Origin: Rhododendron vialii
Taxonomy: Eukaryota > Streptophyta > Magnoliopsida > Ericales > Ericaceae
Assembly: GCF_030253575.1 (NCBI RefSeq)
Contig: NC_080557.1
Location: forward strand, 43,600,501 to 43,664,500
Reading direction: 5' to 3'
DNA length: 64,000 bases
The first letter of the stretch is position 1. Each line of letters starts with the position of its first letter. The notes under the pieces were generated by a model. The model did not search any database and was not told where the DNA came from. It was given only the letters and a program-made list of their open reading frames with translations. A program made the translations under genes and the position numbers. This document shows, piece by piece, positions 1 to 10,515 of the stretch.

Positions 1-1340
1 TTGTATAGACTATATAAAGGCATGCTAGGGTTACAATAATACACATCAATGAAACTAAAGTTCTCATCAATTATCTTTTATTAACAATAGGTTTTGTTTA
101 GGCCAAATAACCATGCTAGTTGACCTCTGTGGTCCACCTGTACCAAACTATATTTTTTTTGGGTTTCAAACCTTTGAACTTTTTTGGACCAAGCAGTATT
201 GTTGGTCAGTCCCTTGGACCTTAACCAATTTCTATGGTCAAGAATTTAAGTCGATTTTTAGAGTTTCAGGCAAGCAGGGCAAGCAGGCTTGTTGACACAG
301 CGTAGAAACGTGAACCAAATGAGAATCTGCCATCACGAACGAAGACTACTTTTCTACAAGTTTCTTGAATCCTAAGATTACCAAACTATAGGAAACAAGG
401 GACACTCTCAAGAAAAACTTAATACTCAGAAACTGATTTTCCCTAAGGCTTACAATGCTTAATAAAGGGCTATTAAGACTGAAACATACTAGGAAACAAA
501 TAACCAAAAGTCATTACTTGCCAGTCAAGTGAAAACACTACCAAAAATAAGAAATGCGTTGGACCTAATTGATTCCTAAAGAATTCTAGAAACATGCCAT
601 AACAAGCAGCATTGAAAAGAAACTTCCTATAAAAATATGTGAGCAGATCAAATCTTTCCTATCATATGGAAAATATGTGAAGATTTGGAGGACTTCAAAC
701 ATGTATATTTTGGAGGACTTCAAACATGTATATTTTGGTTCTAGAAAAATCCACCATAATCGTTTTCCTATTAAAACGATTGTAAACGATAGTAAGAAAA
801 CGATTTACAATCGTTTTTCTTACTTTGCCCTTTGTCTCTCATTCTTACCCATGTATATGCAAGCAATCAAGTCTGCATCACTTGCTGGTTGGTTGTGTGA
901 TCCTTTTGGACTTGGCCAATTTCTTTGGCTTTAATGCTAAGTTATTTGCATAGCAGGTCGACCTTTTTGGTCCTTCTAAGGCTTTTCTCATTTTCACTTT
1001 TTAAGTTTTAAGCCATTCCTGGCTTTTGGCCGAGCAGTCTTGTTGGTTGGACTTGGGTCCCTAAGGAATTATCCAATTTTCGGTTCAACTATAATTTTCT
1101 GTTTTTCAAGTGTTGAACTTTTCATCAGCCCAAGGTCGAGCAGTCTAACTGGTTGTCCTTGTTGGTCCCTTGGAACCTAGCCAATTTTGTTTGGTTTTAA
1201 ATAAGCTGTGATACAAGTTACGACTGGTCAGTCATGCTATTTGGACTCTTGTCCCATAAAACTTAACCAATTTGCATTGTTTTGAGTTTTGATATATTTT
1301 GTATCATTAGGTTGAGGAGTCTTGTTGGTCAGCCTATCAG
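1..1340. repeat. Degenerate tandem repeat array
   Basis: No gene is seen here. A diverged unit recurs about six times, roughly at 190-260, 885-960, 1025-1100, 1130-1200, 1220-1290 and 1305-1345. Each has a core of the type 'gagcagtcttgttggtcagtc', then 'cccttggacc', then 'accaattt' and 'ggttttaa'. Spacing is irregular, about 75-120 bp. A perfect 25-bp direct duplication lies at about 687-737, and an AT-rich hairpin built on 'aaacgattgtaaa' lies at about 772-817. The array follows the gypsy integrase remnant in that element's reading direction, so it could be decayed 3' non-coding or LTR sequence. That origin is inference. Confidence 0.55.
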
Positions 1341-1479
1341 CTTAATTTATGACAGAAGATTTTCTGGAAACAAACTCTTTATTAAGTTTTGTATCAAGTT
1401 TATCATCGATCTAAAAAACTGAATACGAATGACTGATCTACTAAGAAGGAAAATTGAACTTAGCTAAATATGCTACTGC

Positions 1480-2110
1480 CATCTAATAGTAGTACTTCAA
1501 ATGTTTGGCATTCCATGGGTGTGGGAGTTCATTGCCCCTTAGGTTTCCAGCCTATAGGACCCAAGCCTTGGGTGTTGTCAGACTTTGTAGGGACCTTCCC
1601 AATTTGGGTCAAGTTTGCGTCTCTCTCCTGCTGCAGTAACTTTGTGTAGGACAAGGCTCCAACTTGGAAGCTCCTTGACAGCTTCTCTTTTTTCTTCAAA
1701 GAGGTCTAACTCACCTCTGGCATCAAATATTGTGGTGTGGTGATTGAGAAGACCGATATCTATTCAGATTACGATCTCGACCGCAAAGGCTAGAGAGTAA
1801 GGTGTCTCCCTTGTGGATTTCTTGTAGTTGTCCGATAGCCCTAAAGCACATTGGAAGCTAGTGTTCGGTTGGTTACCTCTCCTTGCCCATTAGCTTTTGG
1901 ATGGCCTTGGCATGTATAGTGAACATATGTTCATTTAGAGTTGCAAAACTCTTGAAATTTTTTGTTGTCAAACTATTTGCCGACGTCGCTCCTTTGTGGG
2001 GCGAACGTTCAGATTATGCACCTCCAGACGAAGTTGATTAATTTTTCCTTGGTAATTTCGCCATGGGCTCAGCTTCCACTCACTTCGTAAATTACCTATT
2101 GCAACAATTG
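1480..2110 (-). pseudogene. Ty3/gypsy integrase C-terminal remnant
   Basis: Read on the minus strand, about 1625-1480 encodes 'KLDPNWEGPYKV', then, after a stop, 'GSYRLET', then a decayed 'MNSHTHGMPN'. This matches the GPY/F module at the C-terminus of Ty3/gypsy integrases. Upstream in reading direction (about 1800-1640) is a broken 'AYSLAFAVEIVI' and 'ARGELDLFEEKREAVKELPSWSLVLHKVTAAGERR' type segment, also typical of the region before GPY/F. Several stops interrupt it. The gag remnant lies only about 300 bp away, so protease, reverse transcriptase and RNase H are missing. The piece is a fossil with no coding capacity. Confidence 0.75.
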
Positions 2111-2399
2111 CATATTTGTTATGCTCTTAGCCTAGCAGAAGTAGCCCAATGATATCAATCCCCCACTTTGTAAAGTAGCCTTGCTCTTGGTCTAGCATAT
2201 TATAGAATGAGGAGGCTCCATGCTCAATGGAGCCTTATTAGTGAGATGCTCTAGGGTTCTCGTTAAGTATTCACAGTGCCTTTCCTTGGGGGCTATACTG
2301 GGGATCCCTTTCTATGGCTGCAAGGATATGGAGCCTAAAGATCTTGCTCGAAATGAGGAGTGGTACAACTTCAAGTCTCCAACAGAGCTCGCCTGTTGC

Positions 2400-3420
2400 T
2401 AGCGGGATAGTGAATCAGCTGGTAAGTTCCTCATGGCGAGGTTCTTCTGGATATCCATAGGAATCAACCACTGTCTGCTATTCTGCTCCTTTAGATTGAT
2501 GCAGTTGTCTGCGTCATTCACATGATCATGGTGGAACTTGCATTACTTGTTACCTAATCGTTTGTCTATATTCGTCCGTAGCTTTCTAGACCATTTTAGG
2601 CCTAGATCGTCCAGGAGCTGTTTGAGTATGTGCTCGGTCGTAGCCATTATAGGATTATAGTGGTGTTGAACCGTCTCTCTTGTAACCCTCCTCTCCTTGG
2701 AGGGGTATTTTCCCTTTTGTCTGTCCTTCGATTTTTCGGGTGGCCACCTCCTTGTCAAGGTTTATTCTGATCTTTCTCTTCTCGTTCTTGTCTATCTTCC
2801 CAGATAACCACCTCCTTGTTGCCCATTGGTTTGCTCTTCCCTGTTTTGCCAGAACATCGCTGAGAACTGAAATTGTCCCTCAACGTTCATGTGTTTTTGT
2901 GCCTTGAGAATCAACTCTACGATGCTTACAGGCAGCTCCTGGGAGAGAGGGAATAGATATTGTCTGCGCCATAGCCAACCATGTGTGCATCTATTGACGC
3001 CTCGTCCACGACTGCTGCCTTCATGGCTCCCATATTGAACCTTGTTGTGAAATCCCCACTTGTTCTATTTGCTGTTCAAGAGGTATGTTGCTTGCCTTCT
3101 ATATCTCTGACCAACAAAGTCTGTCCTTGTTCGAAGATCTCAATCTTCCAGGGCTTCAGTTTGTTGAACCAAGTTTTGGCCACCCTTTTTAGGGTTGTTG
3201 GGAAGGCTCGGCACATGGTTTCGTTCGGGACATGCTAGAGATGCATGACAGACTTATATTTCTCCATGTGATCCAAGGGATCTTTGGTCCCATCTAAGCT
3301 TTCAATTTTGACCATTCAAAACTTGCCGGTAGAGTTTTCATGACAACCTCTGGAGTGAATAACAGTTCTGTCTTTTGCACCAACTTCTCTATGGGGCTGG
3401 TGCTTTGGCTTTCATCTACT
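2400..3420 (-). pseudogene. Ty3/gypsy gag remnant
   Basis: On the minus strand, about 3300-3060 reads as 'DGTKDPLDHMEKYKS', a stop, then 'NETMCRAFPTTLKRVAKTWFNKLKPW'. This is the characteristic gag (retrotrans_gag) motif of plant Ty3/gypsy elements. Further along are a decayed 'ELPVSIVELILKAQKHMN' segment (about 2940-2880) and a 'CKFHHDHVNDADNCINLKEQ' segment (about 2550-2480), the usual pre-protease part of these gags. Stops and frame changes are frequent. A 71-codon open stretch at 2758-2543 is just a surviving piece of this gag. It is non-functional. Confidence 0.8.
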
Positions 3421-4931
3421 CAGCTAATCCATCTAGCTGAGCTTCTAGCGCTTTCATCTGGTCATCTTGGTTGACATTAGACACTGTCTTTTCCATGAGA
3501 TGATCAAGCTGTCTCCTAGTTTGGGGAAGGACAACCTGGGCCTGCCTGTTGACCATGCTTGCCTTCTGGCTGTTTACAACTTCTGGGTCGTTTTGTTGGC
3601 CTCCATTTGCTGCCGATGCCTCATTGGCAGTGGTGGAGGTTGTTGTGTGGAAGCGTTAACAAACTCAGAAACGGACGTCATTTTTGCTTATTGTATAGCA
3701 TTCACAGCAGCTTTTCTGTGAGAGGCGAAGAGAGGAACTCTGAGAGATCTCACCCTGATTATTTCCGTATAGTGAAACCCTCTTACCGAACCACGTCTAT
3801 CTCTGTGTTCTCTGTGATTGCTCTTTCTCTCTCTCTCTTTTCTGTGGTTTGTTCAATTACAAAGCAATTAATCATGTCTGTTTCTGAGATTGTTAATGCT
3901 TCCGCACAACAGAGGTGGAGGCGGTTTTGTGAATTGCTTTACGAGGGTTTGGTTTTTTTGTATGAGCTGTTGCTTCCCTTGGTTCAATGTTTGAACTTGG
4001 TTCTGTCGTGCTTGGAATTGTGCTCGGCCAACTTCGAGATGGCCGTCTTACAGAGGTAATGGTTCCCATCCTAGTGATCTCCATCATGTGGTGCTCCTGT
4101 ACCATGACTGCCAATCTTCTGACCTTCGTTGTATTGGCATTTGAGAAGTGTTCCCTCAAATGGCACCGATTGATGAAGCAGTTTTGGATGCTTTGATCGT
4201 CTGACCTGGAAGGGAAATTAAGGACTGTTGGTCGGCAGCACCCCTCTGATGCCTAAGTCAGTCGAGTTTGTAGGTATATAAGCTAGGAGAGACTCTAAGC
4301 TGATGAATTAACAGTATTGTACCTTGGAGAGTGAGTAGAGAGTTCTTTAGAAAGTTGGAGGGAGTGGTATCGGTCCCTTCGTTTAGGAATCTATAATTGT
4401 ATAGAAGGTTGATCTCTGTGTGCGCGTGCCAATAGCTATGGTATTCCCACTCCTTTTAGGAGAGGTATATGGTAAACCCGGAGGGATTAAAGCGGTTAGG
4501 ATAAGTCCTAAACCACATGAGAACCCTTTAGGGCGGTGGGCTAACGACCCCTCCTTTTTCCTAGTCACCCTCGCTTTATGCCCATTTATGGCTGAGTTGA
4601 CATCCGAGTGCCCGAGTAGGGCAGTTGTCTTTGGTAGTAGGTCTTTATACTCATCAATTGTCTTTTTCATTTTGCGCTAACTTACTCATGGCACATGATA
4701 GGCATTCCCTATTTATCTAGAACTGAAGAACAAAAGCCAGAATTCATGATTAGCATGTTTTACATGTTCTAACCTCGAGTTTTTTCTGCATTAGCATATC
4801 GTATGTTAGTTTGATCTGACAGTTGTATTAAATATACCTACATGCAGTCCTATACTCCTATTGCTCTTTGTGATGGTATTGGTGATTATTCGCTTAGACA
4901 TTTCAGCTTTATACGTACCTATTTTCCCCAG
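3421..4931. other. Intergenic or intronic, TE-derived, no gene seen
   Basis: Nothing here reads as a known protein. At about 3765-3845 is a pyrimidine-rich stretch after 'taccgaaccacgt', of the kind seen in copia LTR R/U5 regions. At about 4225-4330 is an LTR-promoter-like stretch with a TATA-like 'gtatataagc'. Both suggest old LTR fragments. Open frames such as 3559-4059 and 4420-4680 have no recognisable domain. The last 200 bases, up to a pyrimidine tract and 'ccccag' at 4926-4931, look like the 3' end of an intron leading into the RanBP1-like exon. Confidence 0.4.
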
Positions 4932-5167
4932 ATTGCAAAATCTTTATGGAAATGGTTCAAGAGGTAGCTGAATCTCAACGAATGAAAGATGAAAACAAAG
5001 ATGCATCTGCTGCTGCTGGGCTGCTTGAGAAGTTGAGCGTGGAAGATAAGAAAAGTGAAGAAAAAGCCAAAGATGGTGGGTCTCTTGACGCCAAGGAGGA
5101 GTCTGAAATTGAGCATGGGAAAACTGATGCTGATTCAAAGGGTGAGGAGCCTGTTTCTTCAACTTGA
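4932..5167 (+). CDS. Orphan last exon of a RanBP1-like Ran-binding protein
   Basis: A polypyrimidine tract and AG end at 4931. The exon then reads in phase 2 as (N)CKIFMEMVQEVAES, continues 'GLLEKLSVED', passes through a Lys/Glu/Asp-rich acidic tail, and stops with TGA at 5165-5167; about 78 residues in all. This matches the C-terminal end of plant RanBP1 (end of the Ran-binding domain and acidic tail), a cytosolic factor that assists RanGAP in GTP hydrolysis on Ran during nuclear transport. The phase (previous exon ending in one base of the Asn codon) also fits the family. None of the preceding exons is visible in the 4.9 kb upstream, which is retrotransposon debris. Either the gene has a very long TE-filled intron extending left of the window, or this is a detached fragment. 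Confidence 0.7.
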
Positions 5168-6277
5168 GGGACACTTTTTCTGTTTCAATACCATCTCGTT
5201 ATTCCTGTCAAGCTGGGGAGTATACTTGTCGGGCTTTTTTTTACCACCCCTTTCCTGGTATATTCTACCTGGTACAGTAGTTTCTGATTCATGGGTCCGA
5301 ACGGTGTGGATTTGTTATTAGCACACTAGTGTAGTCTTGGTCAATATTCCTGTTTTCATGTTGTGTTTTTTTTTTCTTGATTTCCCCCTTCAATTTTACC
5401 TATGTATTAACCTGATTTATGTTGTGAGGTTGTATACTGAATCAACAGTAGATGTTATAGAAACATGTGTTGTTTCTTGGGGTATATTTCTATGGTTCGC
5501 CGAGTTCTTCTTTTATAGTGTACATTCTACTACAACTGATGCTAGTGCCCAGTATATGCTGGAGAGCAGGTGAAACTTTATATCATTCCCTCTGGCATAT
5601 AGGATTCTCCTTTGGTCAGAGCATGTACAACAAGCTCTTTAAATTCTGTTTTCTTAGATAAAACAGCTTGGAAAACAGATGGGTCATCGTCATTTAAAAC
5701 TTGAGCTCGAATTCGGCTTGTTTTGGTTAATTTACTTAATGAGCTTCTATAAACGTGTTGAGCCTAAACAAACGAGCCAAGCTTTAGAGTAATGAGGTTG
5801 ACTTGTTTACTAAACGATCCTAAAACTCAAACTCGAGCTCGGCTCGATTACTAAACAAGCCGAGTTGTGAGCAGTTTGGTTTGTTTGCAGCCGTACAACA
5901 CACTTGCCCCTCCCCCTTATTGAGTTGAGTGTGAATTTGTGTGGTTCTAGCATTATTGCGATGATATCGCCCAATCCAATCCAAACCTTTCAATTTCTAA
6001 ATTGACGAGGTGTCCTGAGAGAAGTTTGGCAATTTCGAATTGCTTTGGAATTGGCATATTGTAATGTCCTCTTCACCACTCTATATAAGTGTAAATAATT
6101 ACCTCATCGACAATTTCATGTCCAAACCCGGTAATTGTAGTCGACGATAACCATCATATTACTCTAATGGGAGTGTCTTCATCCTCAGAATTGACAACCT
6201 AATCCTGCCTTAGTTTTTTGTTTTGTTCTTGAAAGCAACCAACACCAAAACGTTTGTAAGCTCTCTCTATCAACCTT
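5168..6277. other. Probable 3' UTR then repeats, no gene seen
   Basis: About 5168-5670 follows the RanBP1-like stop codon and could be its 3' UTR. About 5700-5890 contains the repeated 'gagctcg.attcggctcg' and 'aacaagccgag' type words seen in dispersed plant DNA-transposon derivatives. A related, more decayed stretch is at 15790-16080. No convincing reading frame is present. Confidence 0.4.
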
Positions 6278-7010
6278 TCGTACACTTCTCTCTATATATA
6301 TACAAACATAGACGCTAAAGGGATCAGGTGATCTTAATTCTTACCAAGTTTCTATGGCCAATACCCATTAACAACATGACAATAGGTTACTAAGTACTAC
6401 TAATTGATGCATTAAATGGTTGATAAAGATAGCACACTCAAGCACAGACCCGGGGGTGCTGTAGTGCCACCCCCGCGCTACACATGTAATGCGGCGGATC
6501 TGGTCGTCCATCTCGGCAATGGACGGCTCGGATTTTCATCGAACAAAGAACGGCTAGGATCGAGATAGACGGGTAGTGCGACAGGTGCACTACAGTCCAT
6601 CCCATTCCCTCAAGCACGTCCACAGCTTGGCACTTTCAATCTCTCTCATGTACTACCAGGTCTTGTTTACGATTTTATGATTCAGTACAATGTGCTAGAA
6701 GTAACAACCAACTCTTGATAAGCTAATCGTACACTTCTCTCTATATATACGAACATAAATGCTGAAGGGACCAAGTGATCTTAATTCTTAGCAAGTTTCT
6801 ATGGCCAATACCCATTAACTAAATGACAATAGGTTACTAAACACTAGTAATTGATGCATTAAATGGTTGATAAAGATAGCACACTCAAGCACGTCCACCG
6901 CTTGGCGCTTTCAATCTCTCTCATGTGTTTTTAGGTCTTGCTTACGAATTTCATGATTCAGTACCATGTACTGGAAGCAATCACCGACTCCTGATAAGCT
7001 AATCATGTAA
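6278..7010. repeat. Tandem segmental duplication, unit about 280 bp
   Basis: Copy 1 (about 6278-6727) and copy 2 (about 6728-7010) share long near-identical runs. Both begin 'cgtacacttctctctatata' and both end 'tgataagctaat'. They also share 'ttctatggccaatacccatt' and 'ttgatgcattaaatggttga'. Copy 1 is longer because a 164-bp MITE sits inside it (6446-6609). Copy 2 preserves the uninterrupted site. Confidence 0.85.
6438..6617. mobile_element. 164-bp MITE with 8-bp target duplication (hAT-like)
   Basis: The insert occupies 6446-6609 and is flanked by 'tcaagcac' on both sides (6438-6445 and 6610-6617). The empty site, with one copy of these 8 bases, is preserved in the second duplicate near 6885-6892, so the borders are exact. 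Subterminal inverted words 'ctgtagtgcc' and 'gcactacag' pair near the ends. The interior word 'gcggatctggtcgtccatctcgg' is shared with 24880-24903. An 8-bp duplication fits the hAT superfamily. There is no coding capacity. Confidence 0.8.
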
Positions 7011-7925
7011 ATTTACAAATAAGAAGACAAAAAATGGATTGCGGAAGAGGTGTGTGATAATCACTCTACTTCAATAATGGGGCAATTTAGGTGAGAATGT
7101 GTGATCAACACAAAACAAGTGAACAATTGAAGACTTTCATTGCTTTTCTTCTTGGTTGAACTAGAGAAAGCCGTCTAATGAATAAGATAAATTGGGGAAC
7201 TCTACCTACCATCATACCCAACTTTTGGGTAAATGTATCAATTGTGAGATCAAGCTAAAAGTCGTATTAGTGCGCAAGGTTTTCCAATTGGTGTCTGAAA
7301 GAGTCCAAGGAATTGAATGGCTACTGTCCACAATGGGGTCTCGAAGAGCACGAGGGGGGCAATTGGTGAGAAATAGTAAACCTTTCTCTTCTGGCAAAAA
7401 TACTGAGACCATCATAAATTGATGACCAAATACTAAGTCGATATGTTTTAAAAAAAAGTACTAAGTCGATAGTCGCATCCTCATTTTTCACATAGAGTCG
7501 GGAGACCGATTTCTTTTTTCAAAGAGTAAGAATAACCTATTTTACCCACTCTCGTGAAGAAAGTAAATAATACCGAAAAAAAAGTAGACCAATAATTTAC
7601 AGAGAATTTAGGCCTTGTTTACTGTCCCAAGTCTTTCTTTTCATTCTCAATAACTAGATGCAACCGGTATGAGGATATATGTCTTGTTATTGACGTTAGA
7701 ACCCACCTTTGCCATAAAGACGGATTTACCTTTCAGATCATAAATTAGATCCATCTCAATGTATAAAGTCATGGGGGTATATTTGGATTTTTATCATTTC
7801 CCAAGTTACCAATTCCCTTGTGGTCCAAAGGCTCCATACTCACCTTTATTGTGGCCCATCACCACAAGCTGTCCAGTGGCAAAATGGAATGACAGCTAGG
7901 TCCTCCCCTGTGAGTAGTGCTATAA
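7011..7925. other. Intergenic, nothing recognised
   Basis: AT-rich sequence without a recognisable gene. Short open frames at 7192-7422 and on the opposite strand at 7415-7212 overlap each other and carry no domain I know. Confidence 0.4.
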
Positions 7926-8169
7926 GTACCGACCATTACTATCCCGAAATCGTACTGACGGTATCGCCGGGCTTACTTCGGCCACCGGACGGCCAATTCG
8001 AGCCATCCAAAAATTTTATAAAAAAAACCCAAGGGGGCCCCCACGTGGAAATCAACGGCATCCGATGCGTGTAGGGTGCTCGATCTAAATATCCCACTCC
8101 GGCCGTCCGGTGGCCGGAGTGGGCCCAGCGAGACCGTCGGTATGATTTCGGGATGGTGGTGGTCGGTAC
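7926..8169. mobile_element. MITE with about 70-bp inverted arms
   Basis: The left arm (7926-7994) begins 'gtaccgaccattactatccc' and ends 'gccaccggacggcc'. The right arm (8101-8169) is its imperfect reverse complement, ending 'ggtggtggtcggtacc'. A shorter, diverged relative with the same 'gagaccgtcggta.gatttcgg' word lies at 43608-43720. There is no coding capacity. Confidence 0.75.
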
Positions 8170-8559
8170 CAATATCTTTATTGTCCTCCTATTGCGTTTC
8201 GTTTTTAATTATAGGTCCTTTCCTTCACCCTGTTGTTTGGATCAAGATTTGAAAAAAAATATTCAACTCAAAAAATACTTATTATTTTTATTTTTAATTA
8301 TTACTTTTCATTCATTACCCATATCTTTAATCATTATTCTCATCTTTTTCTTTATCTCTTTCCACTCATTACTCTTACTTTCAATTATTACTATCATAAA
8401 AAATTTCTTAAAAACTCATCCAAATCCAGCATAATGGGTGGAATATGCAAGGCAAACTTTTAAAGATTTTTGGAAAAAGAGAATGCTATTCCCAGTCGGA
8501 GAAGAAGACAAATGTATGAAATTGGATCACGTGTGCCCATAAACAATAAGCTTATCTAC

Positions 8560-8790
8560 AATTTTAGTCCCCACATTTATAGGTAGGTTTTAATTTGGTC
8601 CTCAAAGTTTTAATCGAGTCGATTTAGTCCTTGAAATATTCAACTTGTGTCAATTAAGTCCTCTGTAAAAATATTTTCCAAGTTATAGGTTACAACCACA
8701 AAGACAATTCTTTATCAAGTATAAAAGCCCGCTATAATTCGTAAAATTTCATATTAGGCCCCTCATTTGGTATCAGAGCATGGGTTCCAA
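8560..8790 (+). mobile_element. LTR-retrotransposon remnant with tRNA-Met primer site
   Basis: The 12-base word 'tggtatcagagc' at 8769-8780 is the standard primer-binding site complementary to the 3' end of initiator tRNA-Met. The preceding about 200 bases are the place where a 5' LTR would end. Downstream sequence to about 9030 is AT-rich and carries no intact gag. I read this as the decayed 5' end of a plus-strand element. The left LTR border was not located. Confidence 0.5.
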
Positions 8791-9739
8791 CTTGACCACC
8801 ATATAATAATGTGTTTGAGCATAAACTATTTTGAAGAATCAAAATCGTTGCATTAAATGACAGGACGTCTCTACAAATCATAATGGAACAAAATAATACT
8901 CGTACTTTAAGAAGACTTTTACAAGAACTTATCAAAAGATGAAAAAAAAATCAATTAGAAATTTTAAGCAAAATAAGACATATGATTGTTAGTGAAGAAA
9001 AACATCTAGTTAAAGTAGAAATCGATCGAGATATTTTGAAAGTTTGGTCCATCAAGCAAAAGCTGAGTTTGTTCTCTTACGGTCTCAAAAACTTTCTTCT
9101 CTCTGTGCACACTTTTCAATTATAAGTTTCTCTCCATCCATTACTCCCATCCATTACTCCCATCTTTTTATCACTCTCCATTTGTTACCCAAAACCCTCC
9201 CTGAAAACCCATACCAAACATATGACGAAGTGTGTTGTGTGGTTTGTTTAAAGAACCAAATCTTGGAATCGCATGTGGTTGTGCCAATTAAGCTCCATTC
9301 ATTCTTTTGTGATCTTGAAACTGTTATTTCACCACATGCATCTATTTTTCATGACTAGGCAGTAGGTATTAAGTAGGTTAAGATTCAAAGAATGGTTGTT
9401 GATTACCTACTTGGTCAATAGGAATTCAATGCTTTCATAGTTTCTTCATCTTAGAATTCTTTCTCATTGCGGTGAAATGTGGTACAAGTAAACAAAAAAA
9501 TATATTCCATCCGTCCCTAATCCGTTTTTGCACATTTTAGTTTATCAGAATGTCCATCTTAAACAACTAAGCTGCAAAAGTTAGCAATCTTACTCTTTTT
9601 ACCTTTTTTTTTTACAAATTAATTGAATTAAAAAAAAAAGTAATTCCCAAAATGTAGTAACGACGCCCCTCTCTTTCTCAAAGATAATAATAAGAGAAAA
9701 AGAAGAAGATAAAAAGTGTAATAATGATGACCTCTTAAT
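8791..9739. other. Intergenic, nothing certain
   Basis: AT-rich. At 9508-9530 is a 'ccatccgtccctaatccg' word resembling one end of a Stowaway MITE, but the matching right end was not found. No gene is supported. Confidence 0.35.
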
Positions 9740-9946
9740 ATGATATAGTCTTATAGATGTTCCACTGCCTAGCGCAGTTGGCAACCTACCCTCCCCTTCT
9801 TTCAGGCGGCAGAGGTTTGAGGCCCCTTGGGGGTAGTTGGGACCCACAGCTATGGAAAGCTAATGAGCTCTCCTAGTGCTAATCTAACTACCCTGCTAAC
9901 CCCCGTTGACTATAAAATATGGCCAAAAAAAAAAAAATGATATAGT
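9740..9946 (+). mobile_element. tRNA-derived SINE with target duplication
   Basis: The body, 9750-9936, starts near a Pol III box A-like 'tagcgcagttgg' (about 9770), has a box B-like 'ggtttgagg' (about 9812), and ends in a poly-A run (9924-9937). The direct repeat 'atgatatagt' flanks it at 9740-9749 and 9937-9946. This is the full signature of a retroposed short element transcribed by Pol III. It has no protein-coding capacity. Confidence 0.85.
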
Positions 9947-10301
9947 TTTTTGAGGGAGAGCAAGAGGGTAATTTCACCTATCAATCTCACTTAGGCAAAC
10001 ATGATATAATTTCAAAGGAATGAAAATAATGTTATTTTTTAATTCGGAGGGGTTCAATGTGATTTATCTTTCTATGTTGTGGTTTTTGCCAGTGGTTATT
10101 TTTCTCTTAAACCCGTAGAATTAGAAATAGAAATGCAACGTAAATCTGAACTGCACAAAGCCACAAATGGTGCTGTTTATCATCACTGGATTATTAGCGC
10201 AAAGAAAAAGAACTTTTCATTTGTTTTTTTCCATCGGAATAGTAAGATTTCCTTGGCTAATAATGGTGCAGCTATAAAGCCTATACAACTATACAACTTT
10301 C

Positions 10302-10330
10302 TAGAGAGAGAGAGAGAGAGAGTGAGTGAG
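10302..10330 (+). repeat. GA microsatellite in KUP 5' leader
   Basis: A (GA)n run grading into 'gtgagtgag', about 190 bases upstream of the KUP start codon. It probably lies in the promoter or 5' UTR. Such runs can be GAGA-type elements, but that role is inference. Confidence 0.6.
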
Positions 10331-10515
10331 AGCGCATTGAATGCAACTTCTTTGCGCACACACCCAACTTCTTTGTTCACTTCCTACATTCTCTGATTTT
10401 CTCACTCTTTTTAACCTTTGACAGTTTGACTGATTGGCTTCCACTCTCTCACCACTCCCCTCTCTCTGGGTATGCACTGCCTCTAAAAAATCTCCGCTTC
10501 TCAAGTCCTTCAACG

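Noticed and set aside
4420..4680. 86-codon frame, with an opposing 95-codon minus-strand frame
   Set aside because: No domain recognised and it lies in TE-derived sequence; two overlapping opposite frames argue against coding.
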